The notes beneath the pieces were generated by a model. That model saw only the letters and a list, made by a program, of their open reading frames with translations. It did no database searches and was not told the origin of the DNA. DNA of 64,000 nucleotides, taken from positions 136,358-200,357 of the forward strand of contig CAYQTE010000001.1 of assembly GCA_964420285.1 (NCBI GenBank). Reading direction: 5' to 3'. The stretch's first letter is position 1. The number at the start of each line of letters is the position of its first letter. Positions 27,492 to 36,505 of this stretch are shown here, piece by piece. The translations under genes were made by a program, and so were the position numbers. Source of the DNA: CAYQTE01 sp964420285 (GTDB lineage Bacteria; Planctomycetota; Phycisphaerae; Tepidisphaerales; Tepidisphaeraceae).

Positions 27492-28853
27492 TCAATTGGA
27501 TATGGCAATTACATGCCACAGGCCGGCCGCGAGAATTGAGCTGAGCAGAGCGCAGGTGAATCCCGCGATGTGTATGAGGCCGTCTGATCCCCTTTTGCCG
27601 TAGAGAACTGGAAGCAACAGGTAGAACGCGACGGCGCCAATGGCAACGGAGCAAACGCCGGCCAGCGCGGCCAGGAGCATTCCGGCCGTGGACATTCGTG
27701 CGGTCGTGCAACACAACAGTACGAGCATCTGAAGCGCGGTCAGCGCGGCGCCGGCAAGAATGGCGTTGGCCAGACGCAGTACACGCGGCCGTGATGAGGG
27801 ATCGACGGCGATTCTTGAAACACTGATGAGGGCCAGATGGGCGCCAAAGCCGATGGCGTAGGGGAAATAGAATCGCGCGACGCCGCCGTAGGCCACCTGG
27901 AGGCCGAGCCAGAGGAGTCCGGCCAGCGTGACCGAGACAACGGCATCGACGGAGTGCTCGCGGCGTGGGCCGAATCGCGGCCAGAAGAGCAGATGAACCA
28001 GGAACAGGCACAGAGGTCCAACCATCCAGGCCGGGCCGCCGAGCATTGCCGCGCCGTACCCGTAAAGGGCGCTGGCGATCAAGCCGCTGTCGGTGAGCGA
28101 GGTGCGCCGGCGCCAGGGCAAAACGAAGACGAGCAGGATCACGGTGGCCGCCAGGCGCAGCACCAGCGCCTGCGGCGTGGCATGTTCATAGAGGCGCAGG
28201 AAGCCAAACGCGCCCAGCGGAATCAGCAGATTGTCCAGGCCGCGGGAGGCCATCGCTTCGATCATCATCGACAGCAGGGCGACGATCATCGCGATGAGCA
28301 GCGTCTGAGCGCGTCCGATGCCGGTACACAGCAGCAGGGGAACATGGACGCTCAGGAACGCGATCGACAAGAATGCGATCGACCCTTCAGCGCTCTTGAA
28401 TCCGTCGCTGGTCACATAGCGCACCTTGCCGTAGGCAATCCCGACCAGCGCCGCCACGGCGTCGGCCAGAGTCATGATCAGCATGGGCACGACGAACAGA
28501 AGGGTGTTGCCGCGATAAAGCACCGCCAGCGCGCCCACCGCGACGGGGAAACAGACTTCACCGATGCTTACCCGATGCACGCCCGTCAAAACCGTGCCCA
28601 CGCCGTCGCGCAGCCGCGGGGTCAGCTTGATAACGGCAAAGAGAATCGCCGATGCCAGGCTGAGCAGCACGATCGGCCATTGCTCCCTGAACAGCCAGGG
28701 AAAACTGATGACGACCAGTCCCATGCCGACATGAAACAACTTGCGGATGATTTCCGGGTGCGGATGGAAAAAGTGCTCCAGAACCTTCAGCGTCGCCGAC
28801 ATCAGCGCCAGGATCAGGACGACCAGCAGAATGCCCAGCCACGATTCGATCAC
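27492..28853 (-). CDS. Phytol/dolichol-kinase-like membrane protein, two-part
   Basis: The 453-residue product has about 13 hydrophobic helices. The first half carries the CTP-dependent polyprenol kinase pattern: EIIRKLFHVGMGLVVISFPW, LIMTLADAVAALVGIAYGKV and DGFKSAEGSIAFLSIAFLS. The second half, from RRRTSLTDSGLIASALYGYG, resembles DUF92/VTE6-like membrane domains, so one protein may hold both a phytol-kinase-like and a phytyl-phosphate-kinase-like part. It probably phosphorylates an isoprenoid or lipid alcohol. The GTG start at 28853 overlaps the DUF3419 stop as GTGA; the longer ORF reading into that gene is rejected. It is the last gene of the lipid operon. Confidence 0.75.
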   Translation of the reverse strand: MIESWLGILLVVLILALMSATLKVLEHFFHPHPEIIRKLFHVGMGLVVISFPWLFREQWPIVLLSLASAILFAVIKLTPRLRDGVGTVLTGVHRVSIGEVCFPVAVGALAVLYRGNTLLFVVPMLIMTLADAVAALVGIAYGKVRYVTSDGFKSAEGSIAFLSIAFLSVHVPLLLCTGIGRAQTLLIAMIVALLSMMIEAMASRGLDNLLIPLGAFGFLRLYEHATPQALVLRLAATVILLVFVLPWRRRTSLTDSGLIASALYGYGAAMLGGPAWMVGPLCLFLVHLLFWPRFGPRREHSVDAVVSVTLAGLLWLGLQVAYGGVARFYFPYAIGFGAHLALISVSRIAVDPSSRPRVLRLANAILAGAALTALQMLVLLCCTTARMSTAGMLLAALAGVCSVAIGAVAFYLLLPVLYGKRGSDGLIHIAGFTCALLSSILAAGLWHVIAISN

Positions 28854-29983
28854 GCGACCTCCTCGACGACAAACCGGCTGTAGAAAAACGCCTTGTCCTG
28901 CTGGAAGAGCCGCTCGGCCAGATCCGCCAGCGGCCGCAGGCGCCCGGCCATGGCGGGAGGCCGCGACCGGGGCACGAGCATGTTCCAATAGGCCAGTCGC
29001 GCCGCCGGGCCGGCGCGGCGAACCAGCAGATCCAGCAGCGCGTGGTAGTTGGGCTCGGACATGTACTCGAAGATGTCACTGAGGTTCATGCGGTCGATCC
29101 GCTCGTCCGGATGGCCGGACAGATATTCCTCGATGGAACAATTCTGGAATTCGATGCGATCGAGATTGCGGCGGATGGCGTCGAAATTCTCCGGCCGCAG
29201 CGCATGCGGCAGGGCGGTGGTGTGTCGGCCGGTGAGAATCCATTGCAGATACGGATTGTCCGCGGGATTGAGTTCCGTCAGCGCGTGCCGCGATCGAGCC
29301 ATGATCCGCCGGGACACCGAACCCTGGACATATTGAAAGAACGCCGGATCGCGTCCGAGCCGGCCCATGACCGTGCGCGAAAAGAACACGCGAAACAGCA
29401 ACCGCCAGCGCCAGGTACACCAGGTGGAATTGTAAAACCGCCGCCGGTCCTCGATGTTCCCGCCGGCCAAAAGCGCATCGACGCGGCGGCGGGTGTGAAT
29501 CCAGGGCAGAACGCGAGTGCGAAACAGGGTGAAGTATCGCTCGAATTTGCCGGCCGATCCGATGCCCGCCGCAATCAGTTCCGGCCGGGCGTCCCAGAAT
29601 TGCCGCGACGGCTCGCTCATGTCCGGCCGGCAGCGGGCGTATAGCGCGGCGCGAGCCTCGCAGGGCAGCGATCCGACCAGTTCAAGCAACTGTGCGTGGT
29701 CAAGCCGGGCATAGGCCGCCTTGCGCAATGCCGCGCACGCCAGTTGCGCGGAATTCAGATCGACCGCTATGACCTTGGCCGGGTTTTGCGTCAGCAGAGA
29801 AAACGAATTATCGCCGGCCGACGCGATGGACAGACACACATCGCCCTCGCGGACGGCCAGGGCGTCCAGCAGAATGTCGGCGTCTTCCCAGCATTGGGCA
29901 TAGCGGATTTGCGTGAAGTCGGCGCGGTCGGCGGCTTCCGTGCCCGCGACGCTTGCCGGTGAATTGGGTTGGATGGAGTTCAT
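28850..29983 (-). CDS. DUF3419/BtaA-like aminocarboxypropyl transferase
   Basis: The 377-residue product matches DUF3419: IRYAQCWEDADILLDALAV, the SAM-binding LSIASAGDNSFSLL and VIAVDLNSAQLACAALR, then RMNLSDIFEYMSEPNYHALL and YWNMLVPRS near the C-terminus. BtaA in this family transfers the 3-amino-3-carboxypropyl group of S-adenosylmethionine to diacylglycerol, the first step of betaine lipids. The BtaB methyltransferase partner is absent here, so the product may differ. The start overlaps the dikinase stop as ATGA, and the stop overlaps the kinase start as GTGA. Neighbours suggest an isoprenoid-containing acceptor, which is inference. Confidence 0.85.
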   Translation of the reverse strand: MNSIQPNSPASVAGTEAADRADFTQIRYAQCWEDADILLDALAVREGDVCLSIASAGDNSFSLLTQNPAKVIAVDLNSAQLACAALRKAAYARLDHAQLLELVGSLPCEARAALYARCRPDMSEPSRQFWDARPELIAAGIGSAGKFERYFTLFRTRVLPWIHTRRRVDALLAGGNIEDRRRFYNSTWCTWRWRLLFRVFFSRTVMGRLGRDPAFFQYVQGSVSRRIMARSRHALTELNPADNPYLQWILTGRHTTALPHALRPENFDAIRRNLDRIEFQNCSIEEYLSGHPDERIDRMNLSDIFEYMSEPNYHALLDLLVRRAGPAARLAYWNMLVPRSRPPAMAGRLRPLADLAERLFQQDKAFFYSRFVVEEVA

Positions 29984-32652
29984 GGCATGCCGCCCACGGT
30001 CGCTCCGGCCGCAGGGGCGATCTGGACGACGGTACCGGCCGATCCGTTCATTTCAACCCATTGACCATCGGACAGCGACTGCGTCAGGCCGGGAATCGAC
30101 ACGATCGCCGGGATGCCCATTTCGCGGGCCACGATGGCCGAGTGAGAGAGCAGACTGCCGCGCTCGACGAGGATTCCGGCGGCGGCGGGGAAGAGCATGA
30201 TCCAGCCGGGATCGGTGCGCTCGGCAACCAGGATTTCGCCGTTATTCAGAATGGCGCCGCGCGGGTCGCGAATGATGCGCACCGGACCGCGCACGATGCC
30301 GGGGCAGCAACCGATGCCCTTGATCTGCGCGCCTCCGGCGGTCGGAGGCGGCGATGGCGATTCGAATCGATTGCCCAGATACACCGCACCGCGCGTATCG
30401 AATCGCTCGGCCGGGGCCGGCATCGTGCGGTATTGATCGAATTGCCGGCGGCGCAGAGCCGCCAGTTCACGAAGATTCTCCAGCGTGCTGGTGCCCTCGA
30501 CGAATGCGAGGACTTCATCGAGCGTCAGGTAGAAGATGTCGCGCGGGTCGGCAAGCCGGCCTTCGGCGCACAAACGCCGGCCGATTTCGACGAAAATCCG
30601 CCTGACCCGGCCGAAAAGCCGGGTCCGCTCGAACCGCAGATTCTCCCGATCTCGCACCCGTCGGCGCGCATGGCGCAGCACGAATGCAAAGACAAGCCGC
30701 CGCATCGCCTGGTGTTGCAGCGATTCGGCGACGATCCTCTCGGCGGCGATGCGCGGATGGAACGGCGCGGCGCGTCCGCCCGGTTCGCGTTGACGGCGAG
30801 CGCTCTGGCCGATGGATCGCAGAAGCGGAGTCGGATCGTCGGTCAGCGTCGTCGATTCCAGTTTCAACTCCTCCAGGCAGCGGTCGCCGAATCTGTCGAG
30901 ATAAGCGCGGTAGGCGGTCCGCAGCGGGTCGTTTTGGCCCAGTGCCGCTTCCGCGGCGGCCGCGTCCGATGAGCACAGCGCGTCAACCAGGGCCGGATCG
31001 GCGGCGGCCAGTGCGCCCATTTCGAGGATGCGTCTGGCGGGCTCCATGCTGATCAGACCGCCTTCATCGGCGATGAGGTCGTTCTGAAGGTTCTGATGTG
31101 CCTTGCCGCACCACCGGGCACACAGCTTTCCCAGCACGCCGAAAAAGATCATTGCCAGGAAATCGTTGATCAGCGGCGCATCCCAGCGCGTCACCAGGCG
31201 CGATTCGAGATTGCGAAATTCCCCGGTCAGTTCATCCAGCCGCATCGCGTCAATCGGCGGGACCGGCGGCGCCATCGCGGCATTCAGCCGCGCGTAAAAC
31301 GCCCGGATTTTGCGGGTCAGAACAAGATGGTTCCACAACAAACCCGCCGCGCTCCACGCCAGGCGCAGCCGGTCCCCCTGCCGCTGCGACCACGTGCGCC
31401 CGGCAAGCCGGGCGGCGATGTCCGGCGGCAGGGGCTCGCGCACGCCCATCATCTGTTCCATGAACCGCTGGTTCACCGAGAAGCCCGGCATCATCGCCAG
31501 CAGCCGGTACCAGTTGATCAGGTTGTAATACACGCGCCCGCGGATCAACCCCAGCATCTGCATGAACATCGCATCGTTGTCGGCAATGACGCGCGAGGGA
31601 ACCTTCATGATCCTGCAAAACTGCCGGTAGGCGCCGTCGTAGGCCCGGCGGGCGAATGAAAACGTCAACGGCGTCGTGATGCCGCTGTAGCTCTCGGCGA
31701 TATTCGAATTGTCCCAGATGCGCCGCACGCCATCGACATCCGGCAATCCCGCCAGTGACGTGATCGGCCGCGCCTGGAGCAGGTACAGATTGCCGCCGGA
31801 CACGGCCCATTCGATATCCTGCGGCCGGCCGCGCAGACGGCTGACCGACATCGCCAGTTCGACGATCTGTCGAAGCTGAATCTCGTCCAGCGTGGGACGG
31901 TCGGCCAGGCGGTCGCTCACGGGCTCGGCGCGAACGCCCTGCGGGGCCGTTGCATCCGCGACATGGCGGATCGACTTGCGGGCAATGCGGCGCTCGATCA
32001 ATCGGCCGGTGCGGTCGGCACGGTAGGTGTCGCAATCGGCGTCGCCGCCGACCAGGGCCGTGCCCAATCCGAAGATCGCGGAAACGACAACGGTGGATCG
32101 GCTGCCGGTGATGGGATCGGCGGCGAAGGCGACGCCGGATAGTTCGGCATCAACCATGCGCTGCACGAGCACGGCCGGCGCCGCCGGAATTGCGCTGAGG
32201 CCCTGGTCCTTTCGATAGGCCACGACGCGCTGGGTAAAGCCGCTTTGCCACACATCGGCCACTCGCTGCACGACCTGACCTGCCGGCACGAACAGAAAGC
32301 TCTCGAGCTGGCCGGCGAATGAATGATCCGATCCGTCCTCGTCAACGGCCGACGAACGAACCGCCAGCGGGGAGTCCGGACCGGGGAGCCGGCCAGTCGC
32401 CTCCTGGATCGTGCCCGCCACCTGTGGCGACGGACGAATCTCCGCGACGACGTGCTGCAGTTGCGACAGCTCCGCGGCCGTCTTGAGGTTATCGCGTTGG
32501 ACATCACTCAGACTGATATCGAACGCCGCCGGCGAGATGACAAACCAGGCTGGGATCGGGAGGCCATGCGATGCCAGTTCCGCCAGCGCCGCGGCCTTGC
32601 CGCCCATCTGACGGGCATCGGGAGCATCCTGAGCTGTGAGGATCAGCTTCAT
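29980..32652 (-). CDS. ATP-dependent dikinase with rifampin-phosphotransferase-like domain order
   Basis: The 890-residue protein has an N-terminal PPDK/PEP-synthase ATP-grasp (GGKAAALAELASHGLPIP, LAVRSSAVDEDGSDHSFAGQ, LSGVAFAADPITGSR, GRPQDIEWAVSGGNLYLLQA). A central helical domain covers about 330-780. The phosphohistidine domain is at the C-terminus (ERGSLLSHSAIVAREMGIPA). In PEP synthase the histidine domain sits in the middle and a PEP barrel follows. Here the order matches rifampin phosphotransferase, which moves the beta-phosphate of ATP to an alcohol on a hydrophobic substrate. The natural acceptor is probably a lipid or isoprenoid made by this operon. The ATG at 32652 starts 8 bp after the UbiA stop; the longer ORF is rejected. 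Confidence 0.85.
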   Translation of the reverse strand: MKLILTAQDAPDARQMGGKAAALAELASHGLPIPAWFVISPAAFDISLSDVQRDNLKTAAELSQLQHVVAEIRPSPQVAGTIQEATGRLPGPDSPLAVRSSAVDEDGSDHSFAGQLESFLFVPAGQVVQRVADVWQSGFTQRVVAYRKDQGLSAIPAAPAVLVQRMVDAELSGVAFAADPITGSRSTVVVSAIFGLGTALVGGDADCDTYRADRTGRLIERRIARKSIRHVADATAPQGVRAEPVSDRLADRPTLDEIQLRQIVELAMSVSRLRGRPQDIEWAVSGGNLYLLQARPITSLAGLPDVDGVRRIWDNSNIAESYSGITTPLTFSFARRAYDGAYRQFCRIMKVPSRVIADNDAMFMQMLGLIRGRVYYNLINWYRLLAMMPGFSVNQRFMEQMMGVREPLPPDIAARLAGRTWSQRQGDRLRLAWSAAGLLWNHLVLTRKIRAFYARLNAAMAPPVPPIDAMRLDELTGEFRNLESRLVTRWDAPLINDFLAMIFFGVLGKLCARWCGKAHQNLQNDLIADEGGLISMEPARRILEMGALAAADPALVDALCSSDAAAAEAALGQNDPLRTAYRAYLDRFGDRCLEELKLESTTLTDDPTPLLRSIGQSARRQREPGGRAAPFHPRIAAERIVAESLQHQAMRRLVFAFVLRHARRRVRDRENLRFERTRLFGRVRRIFVEIGRRLCAEGRLADPRDIFYLTLDEVLAFVEGTSTLENLRELAALRRRQFDQYRTMPAPAERFDTRGAVYLGNRFESPSPPPTAGGAQIKGIGCCPGIVRGPVRIIRDPRGAILNNGEILVAERTDPGWIMLFPAAAGILVERGSLLSHSAIVAREMGIPAIVSIPGLTQSLSDGQWVEMNGSAGTVVQIAPAAGATVGGMP

Positions 32653-32660
32653 CGCATGTC

Positions 32661-33608
32661 TCAACCCCGCAGATGCGGGAGCAAGCCCAGGCTCAGATAG
32701 AGCGTAATTGTCCACAGGCCGGAATAGCGCTCGATCCATTTCCCCCGGCCGGGTTTCGGGCGACGCAGGAAAGACATTCCGACCAGGATCGCCCCGGCAT
32801 ACGCCGCGGCGAGCACGGCGACCACGGCCCAGGCGATCGTCCCCAGCCCCGATGTGGCCTGGTATGCAAAGCCGACTGTCACGGCCATGACGCACCACCA
32901 ACTCACCACGGCCGTGTCCATTCCCCAGATCCGCGAATAGGTGCCGACGCCTTTCTCTTCATCGTCGGGGCTGCGAATCTTGCGGCCGATCTCGATCGCC
33001 AGGCCGTTGAAATAGCTGGCCAGGAGAAAAAAGATCAATCCGCGCGGCGGCCGGCCACCGGCCGTGCGCCAATCGGTGCTCGTCGCGTACAGATCGACCA
33101 GCGGCATGATGACCATGTGGCTGACCATATAGAGCAGAGGCTTTTTGCGCAGCCATGTGCCGACGAAGAACTCCTTGCTCATGGCGGCCAGATACGCCCA
33201 GGTGATCGCCAGGAGGATCACCAGTTTCAGGCTCAGGCACAGCGCCAGGCCCAATTGCAAGATCGCCCCCGCCGCGAACAGGACGCCCAATTGGTGCAGC
33301 GTCACCAAACCCCGCTGCACGGGCCGATACGGCCGATAGCGAGCATCCTCGTCAAAATCCTTGAATTCATCCGCGATGCGAAGCTGAAGAAAGAACGTAA
33401 AGCAGGTTCCGAAAGCGACGATGAGTTGCGGCCACTGGGGCCAGCCCTCCTGACCGCGCAGTTGCCGCGACAGCGACACCGCGCAAAAACTGAACGACGC
33501 AATCAGTATCCCGTGCGCGATGACCGGAAATCGCTCGCGCTGGTAGGTCCACCAGGTCCGCACGAACGCCGCCCAGTCCGGGCTGGATGTTTTCAGCGAT
33601 TCGGTCAT
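32661..33608 (-). CDS. UbiA superfamily prenyltransferase
   Basis: The 315-residue membrane protein has about eight helices. The first aspartate motif lies in LQLRIADEFKDFDEDARYRP, followed by YRPVQRGLVTLHQLG. The second lies in IEIGRKIRSPDDEEKGVGTY. UbiA enzymes move a prenyl chain from prenyl diphosphate to an aromatic or glycerol-phosphate acceptor within the membrane. The start at 33608 overlaps the HMG-CoA reductase stop as ATGA. It lies with mevalonate, kinase and BtaA-like genes, which points to prenylation of a lipid headgroup or backbone rather than quinone synthesis. The long upstream ORF is a shadow of the reductase gene. Confidence 0.88.
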   Translation of the reverse strand: MTESLKTSSPDWAAFVRTWWTYQRERFPVIAHGILIASFSFCAVSLSRQLRGQEGWPQWPQLIVAFGTCFTFFLQLRIADEFKDFDEDARYRPYRPVQRGLVTLHQLGVLFAAGAILQLGLALCLSLKLVILLAITWAYLAAMSKEFFVGTWLRKKPLLYMVSHMVIMPLVDLYATSTDWRTAGGRPPRGLIFFLLASYFNGLAIEIGRKIRSPDDEEKGVGTYSRIWGMDTAVVSWWCVMAVTVGFAYQATSGLGTIAWAVVAVLAAAYAGAILVGMSFLRRPKPGRGKWIERYSGLWTITLYLSLGLLPHLRG

Positions 33609-34879
33609 GTCTCTTTCGCCCGCGCCAGCTTCTGATGAGCCTGGGCAAATTGGCCGCTGGCCAGCGCGGCGATGATGGACACCTCGCCCGCCAGCACCAA
33701 CGCGCCGCAGACTTCGGCGAAAGCGTTGGCGTGGCCGGCGCCGGCCATGTGCAGAATATCCAGACACGCCCGCTGGCTGGGCAGGCCGGTTCCGCCGCCA
33801 ACCGTTCCGACAATAAGATTCGGCAGCGTCACCGCGACGTATAATGATCCGTCCGGGTTCTCCTGGAATCGCGTGATGCCCACCGCCGACTCCGCCACGC
33901 ACGCCGCGTCCTGGCCGCATGCGATATACACGGCCGCCAGACCATTGGCGTAGTGGCCCTGTATGCCGATGTTGCCGCTCAGCACGCCGCCGGTGGCTGA
34001 GATGCGGTAATACTCGACCATCTGCTTTGGCGTGCTGCGCAGGCGCCGCTGCACCAGGTCCGCCGGCAGCGATGCCTCGGCGATGACCTTCTTGCCGCGG
34101 ACGGATTGAAAAGACTGGCTGGACGCCTTCTTGTCCCCCGACATGTTTCCTTCGACGAACCAGTATTTCAGCTTGATGGGCGAATTGGCCTCGATGTGCC
34201 GGCACACCGCCGCGGTGGCGATGGTCACCATGTTCTGGCCCGCCGCGTCGCCGGTGAAGAACTCCAGAAGCAGATACACGTGGTTGCCTTCCAGGGTCAC
34301 ACTGACATCGCTCAGCTTTCCGTGCCGCGTTGTCGCTTCGGCTTCGGCGCGGAGAGTCGGCATTTGACCGGCCACCCACGTGACGAATTGTCCGGCTTCC
34401 ACCACATCCTTGAACCCGAAGACCGGCGATCGCGTGACGCCCTCGTTGACCACAACGCTTGTACAACCGCCGGCATCGGATAGCGCCTGCGCGCCGCGCG
34501 TGTACGACGCCACCATCGCCGCCTCGGTCGTCGCCAGCGGCACGTAATAGTCGCCCCGCGCAAACAGCCCGCGCACGCGCAACGGCCCGGCAATGCCGAC
34601 CGGAACACGCACCGCTCCGACGAAGTTCTCGATGTTGTGCTCGTAGGCCGGCATCTGCTCGACGGTCATCGGATCGAGCACCTGCCCGCGCGTCGCCTCC
34701 GATGCGCCCAGCAGTCCCCAGCGACGTTCAACCGCGCCCGGATCGATGCGCGAACCGCCCGCCACTCGCCGTGATACATCCTCATCCGGCGGGAAAGTCG
34801 GCAACCGGGGTTCGTCTCCGCCGCGCAGGTCGCGCAGGCGTTGAATGAACCGTGTCACCCGTTCAAAAGCCGTCGCCAC
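33605..34879 (-). CDS. 3-hydroxy-3-methylglutaryl-CoA reductase, divergent
   Basis: The 424-residue enzyme reduces HMG-CoA to mevalonate. Family landmarks are ENFVGAVRVPVGIAGPLRV, ATTEAAMVASYTRGAQAL, VEGNMSGDKKASSQSF, CGQDAACVAESAVG, LIVGTVGGGTGLPSQRACLD and VLAGEVSIIAALASGQFAQA. The catalytic set is visible: Glu119, Lys250 or 251, Asp323 and His415. The cofactor region reads TGDAAGQNMVT rather than the usual DAMGMN/DAMGAN, marking a divergent clade. No other mevalonate-pathway gene is in the window. It begins 18 bp after the ligase stop and ends overlapping ubiA-like as ATGA. Most planctomycetes are thought to make isoprenoids by the MEP route, so this is probably a specialised copy. Confidence 0.93.
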   Translation of the reverse strand: MATAFERVTRFIQRLRDLRGGDEPRLPTFPPDEDVSRRVAGGSRIDPGAVERRWGLLGASEATRGQVLDPMTVEQMPAYEHNIENFVGAVRVPVGIAGPLRVRGLFARGDYYVPLATTEAAMVASYTRGAQALSDAGGCTSVVVNEGVTRSPVFGFKDVVEAGQFVTWVAGQMPTLRAEAEATTRHGKLSDVSVTLEGNHVYLLLEFFTGDAAGQNMVTIATAAVCRHIEANSPIKLKYWFVEGNMSGDKKASSQSFQSVRGKKVIAEASLPADLVQRRLRSTPKQMVEYYRISATGGVLSGNIGIQGHYANGLAAVYIACGQDAACVAESAVGITRFQENPDGSLYVAVTLPNLIVGTVGGGTGLPSQRACLDILHMAGAGHANAFAEVCGALVLAGEVSIIAALASGQFAQAHQKLARAKET

Positions 34880-34897
34880 GCTTGGCCTCCCTGATTG

Positions 34898-36505
34898 TCA
34901 AACGACCCACATTATGACAGAAGCCGTATCGCACTTCACCCCCCGCCCATTCATCAGCCGCCGCAAGGCTGGATAGTCAATCTTCGCATTGTGCCGTTTA
35001 TCCACGGGAATGCGGTCGAGAAATCGAATCTCGTCAATTCCGGCCCAGGCCAATTCGCGATGCAGGGTTTCTTCAAGAACAGCCCCGGCCGGCTCGACAA
35101 TGAGCACGCGCTTCCCCTCCCGGGGCATCAGCGCGCAGCGGCGCACGCCGGCGATGCGGCTGGCGGCGCATTCCACCGCGAGGGGATAGAGGATTCCGCG
35201 GCCGTCCTGGACCTTTGCATCCGCCCGGCCCAGAAGCCAAAGACGCCCGCGATCGTCCAGATATCCCGCGTCGCCCGTGCGATGCCACACCCCGTCGCCC
35301 ACGCGCCACTTGGTTTGGTCATCCCCCACTCCGCCAAGATAGCCGCCAAGAACATGGCCGCCATGAACGATGATCTCGCCGGGCCGCCTGTTCGACAGGC
35401 ACAGGCCGGCGAAATCCGCCGCCGCCACCGGCGCCAGCGCCCGGCCCCATTGGTTCTCGATGATTCGCAGGTCGATATCCGGCACCGGCCGTCCCGCCAA
35501 TAGCCCGCCGCCGCAAAACATCTCGTGCAGATCATCGGTGGAGATGTCATTCCAGTCGATATCCGCGATCGGCTCGGCCTCGGTGGAACCATACACGGCG
35601 GTCACGCGTGCCCTGGGCATCGTCCGTTGCAGGCGCTGCAGAAGTCCCGGAAAAACCGGCGCTCCGCCCGTGTAAATGCGGGTGAGCGTGGCCAGCGATC
35701 CGGCGGCGTCCGGCCCTTCCAGCAACCGCTCGAAGAATGCCGGCGAGGCCACGCATCGCGTCACCCGATGGGTCACGATCTGCCGCAGCACCGGCGCCGG
35801 ATCGATCGAACCCGGCCGGCGCAGGTCCGCATCGGGTATCACGCTGCTGACGCCGCTGGCGAGATTGGCCAGCGAGAAAATCGGCAATGTCGGCAGATCG
35901 ATCTCGCCGGCCGTCAACGCAATCGCGCGGCGCAGCGATTCATTCTGCACCGCAAGAAATCCGTGCGATCGGACGGCCGCCTTGGGCTGGCCGGTGCTGC
36001 CGCTGGTGAATGTGACCAGCGCCGCGTCGTCGGATTGCCGGGGAACGATCGCCGCACGCGCCGGGCGTTGTCGGCCGCGCTCCCACCGCGCGGCCCATGG
36101 CATCGGCCAGCCCACCGTGAACGCCCGCCGTACACGGCGCAGCGCCGCGCACTTCAGCCGCAGCAGATGCGCCCGGCTGATCGCGATCATCGCGGCCGGC
36201 TTGACCATCTCGCAGCAGCGGTTGATATGCTCCGCACCGGCCGACGGATCGAGGAATGTCGCCACCGCCCCGACGCGGAAGATCGCGATCAGCGCCACGT
36301 AGAGATCGATCGACATCGGCACGAAGACCAGCACGTGATCGCCGGCCCCGACGCCGCCGTTCTCAAGGTACGTCGCCTGTCGAGCCGATCGCTCGTCCAA
36401 CTCCGCAAACGAAATGCTCCGCCTGCGCCGGCCGCGGCCTTGGATAATGGCGGCGCTGCCCGGACGCTCGCCGGCCTGACGAATCAGCAGGTGGGCGATG
36501 TTCAT
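34898..36505 (-). CDS. AMP-forming acyl-CoA ligase-like adenylating enzyme
   Basis: The 535-residue ANL enzyme has the A3 motif TFTSGSTGQPKAAVRSHGF, A5 TAVYGSTEAEPIADI, A7 HRTGDAGYLDDRGRLWLLGR, and the A10 lysine in VDKRHNAKIDYPAL. It activates a carboxylic acid as acyl-AMP. The YGSTEAEPI motif and overall form resemble the OleC-type ligase/beta-lactone synthetases. OleA, OleB and OleD are not nearby, so a plain ligase role is also possible. The start MNIAHLLIRQAG overlaps the GNAT stop as ATGA, which fixes the start over the longer ORF. It is the second gene of the lipid operon. Confidence 0.88.
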   Translation of the reverse strand: MNIAHLLIRQAGERPGSAAIIQGRGRRRRSISFAELDERSARQATYLENGGVGAGDHVLVFVPMSIDLYVALIAIFRVGAVATFLDPSAGAEHINRCCEMVKPAAMIAISRAHLLRLKCAALRRVRRAFTVGWPMPWAARWERGRQRPARAAIVPRQSDDAALVTFTSGSTGQPKAAVRSHGFLAVQNESLRRAIALTAGEIDLPTLPIFSLANLASGVSSVIPDADLRRPGSIDPAPVLRQIVTHRVTRCVASPAFFERLLEGPDAAGSLATLTRIYTGGAPVFPGLLQRLQRTMPRARVTAVYGSTEAEPIADIDWNDISTDDLHEMFCGGGLLAGRPVPDIDLRIIENQWGRALAPVAAADFAGLCLSNRRPGEIIVHGGHVLGGYLGGVGDDQTKWRVGDGVWHRTGDAGYLDDRGRLWLLGRADAKVQDGRGILYPLAVECAASRIAGVRRCALMPREGKRVLIVEPAGAVLEETLHRELAWAGIDEIRFLDRIPVDKRHNAKIDYPALRRLMNGRGVKCDTASVIMWVV

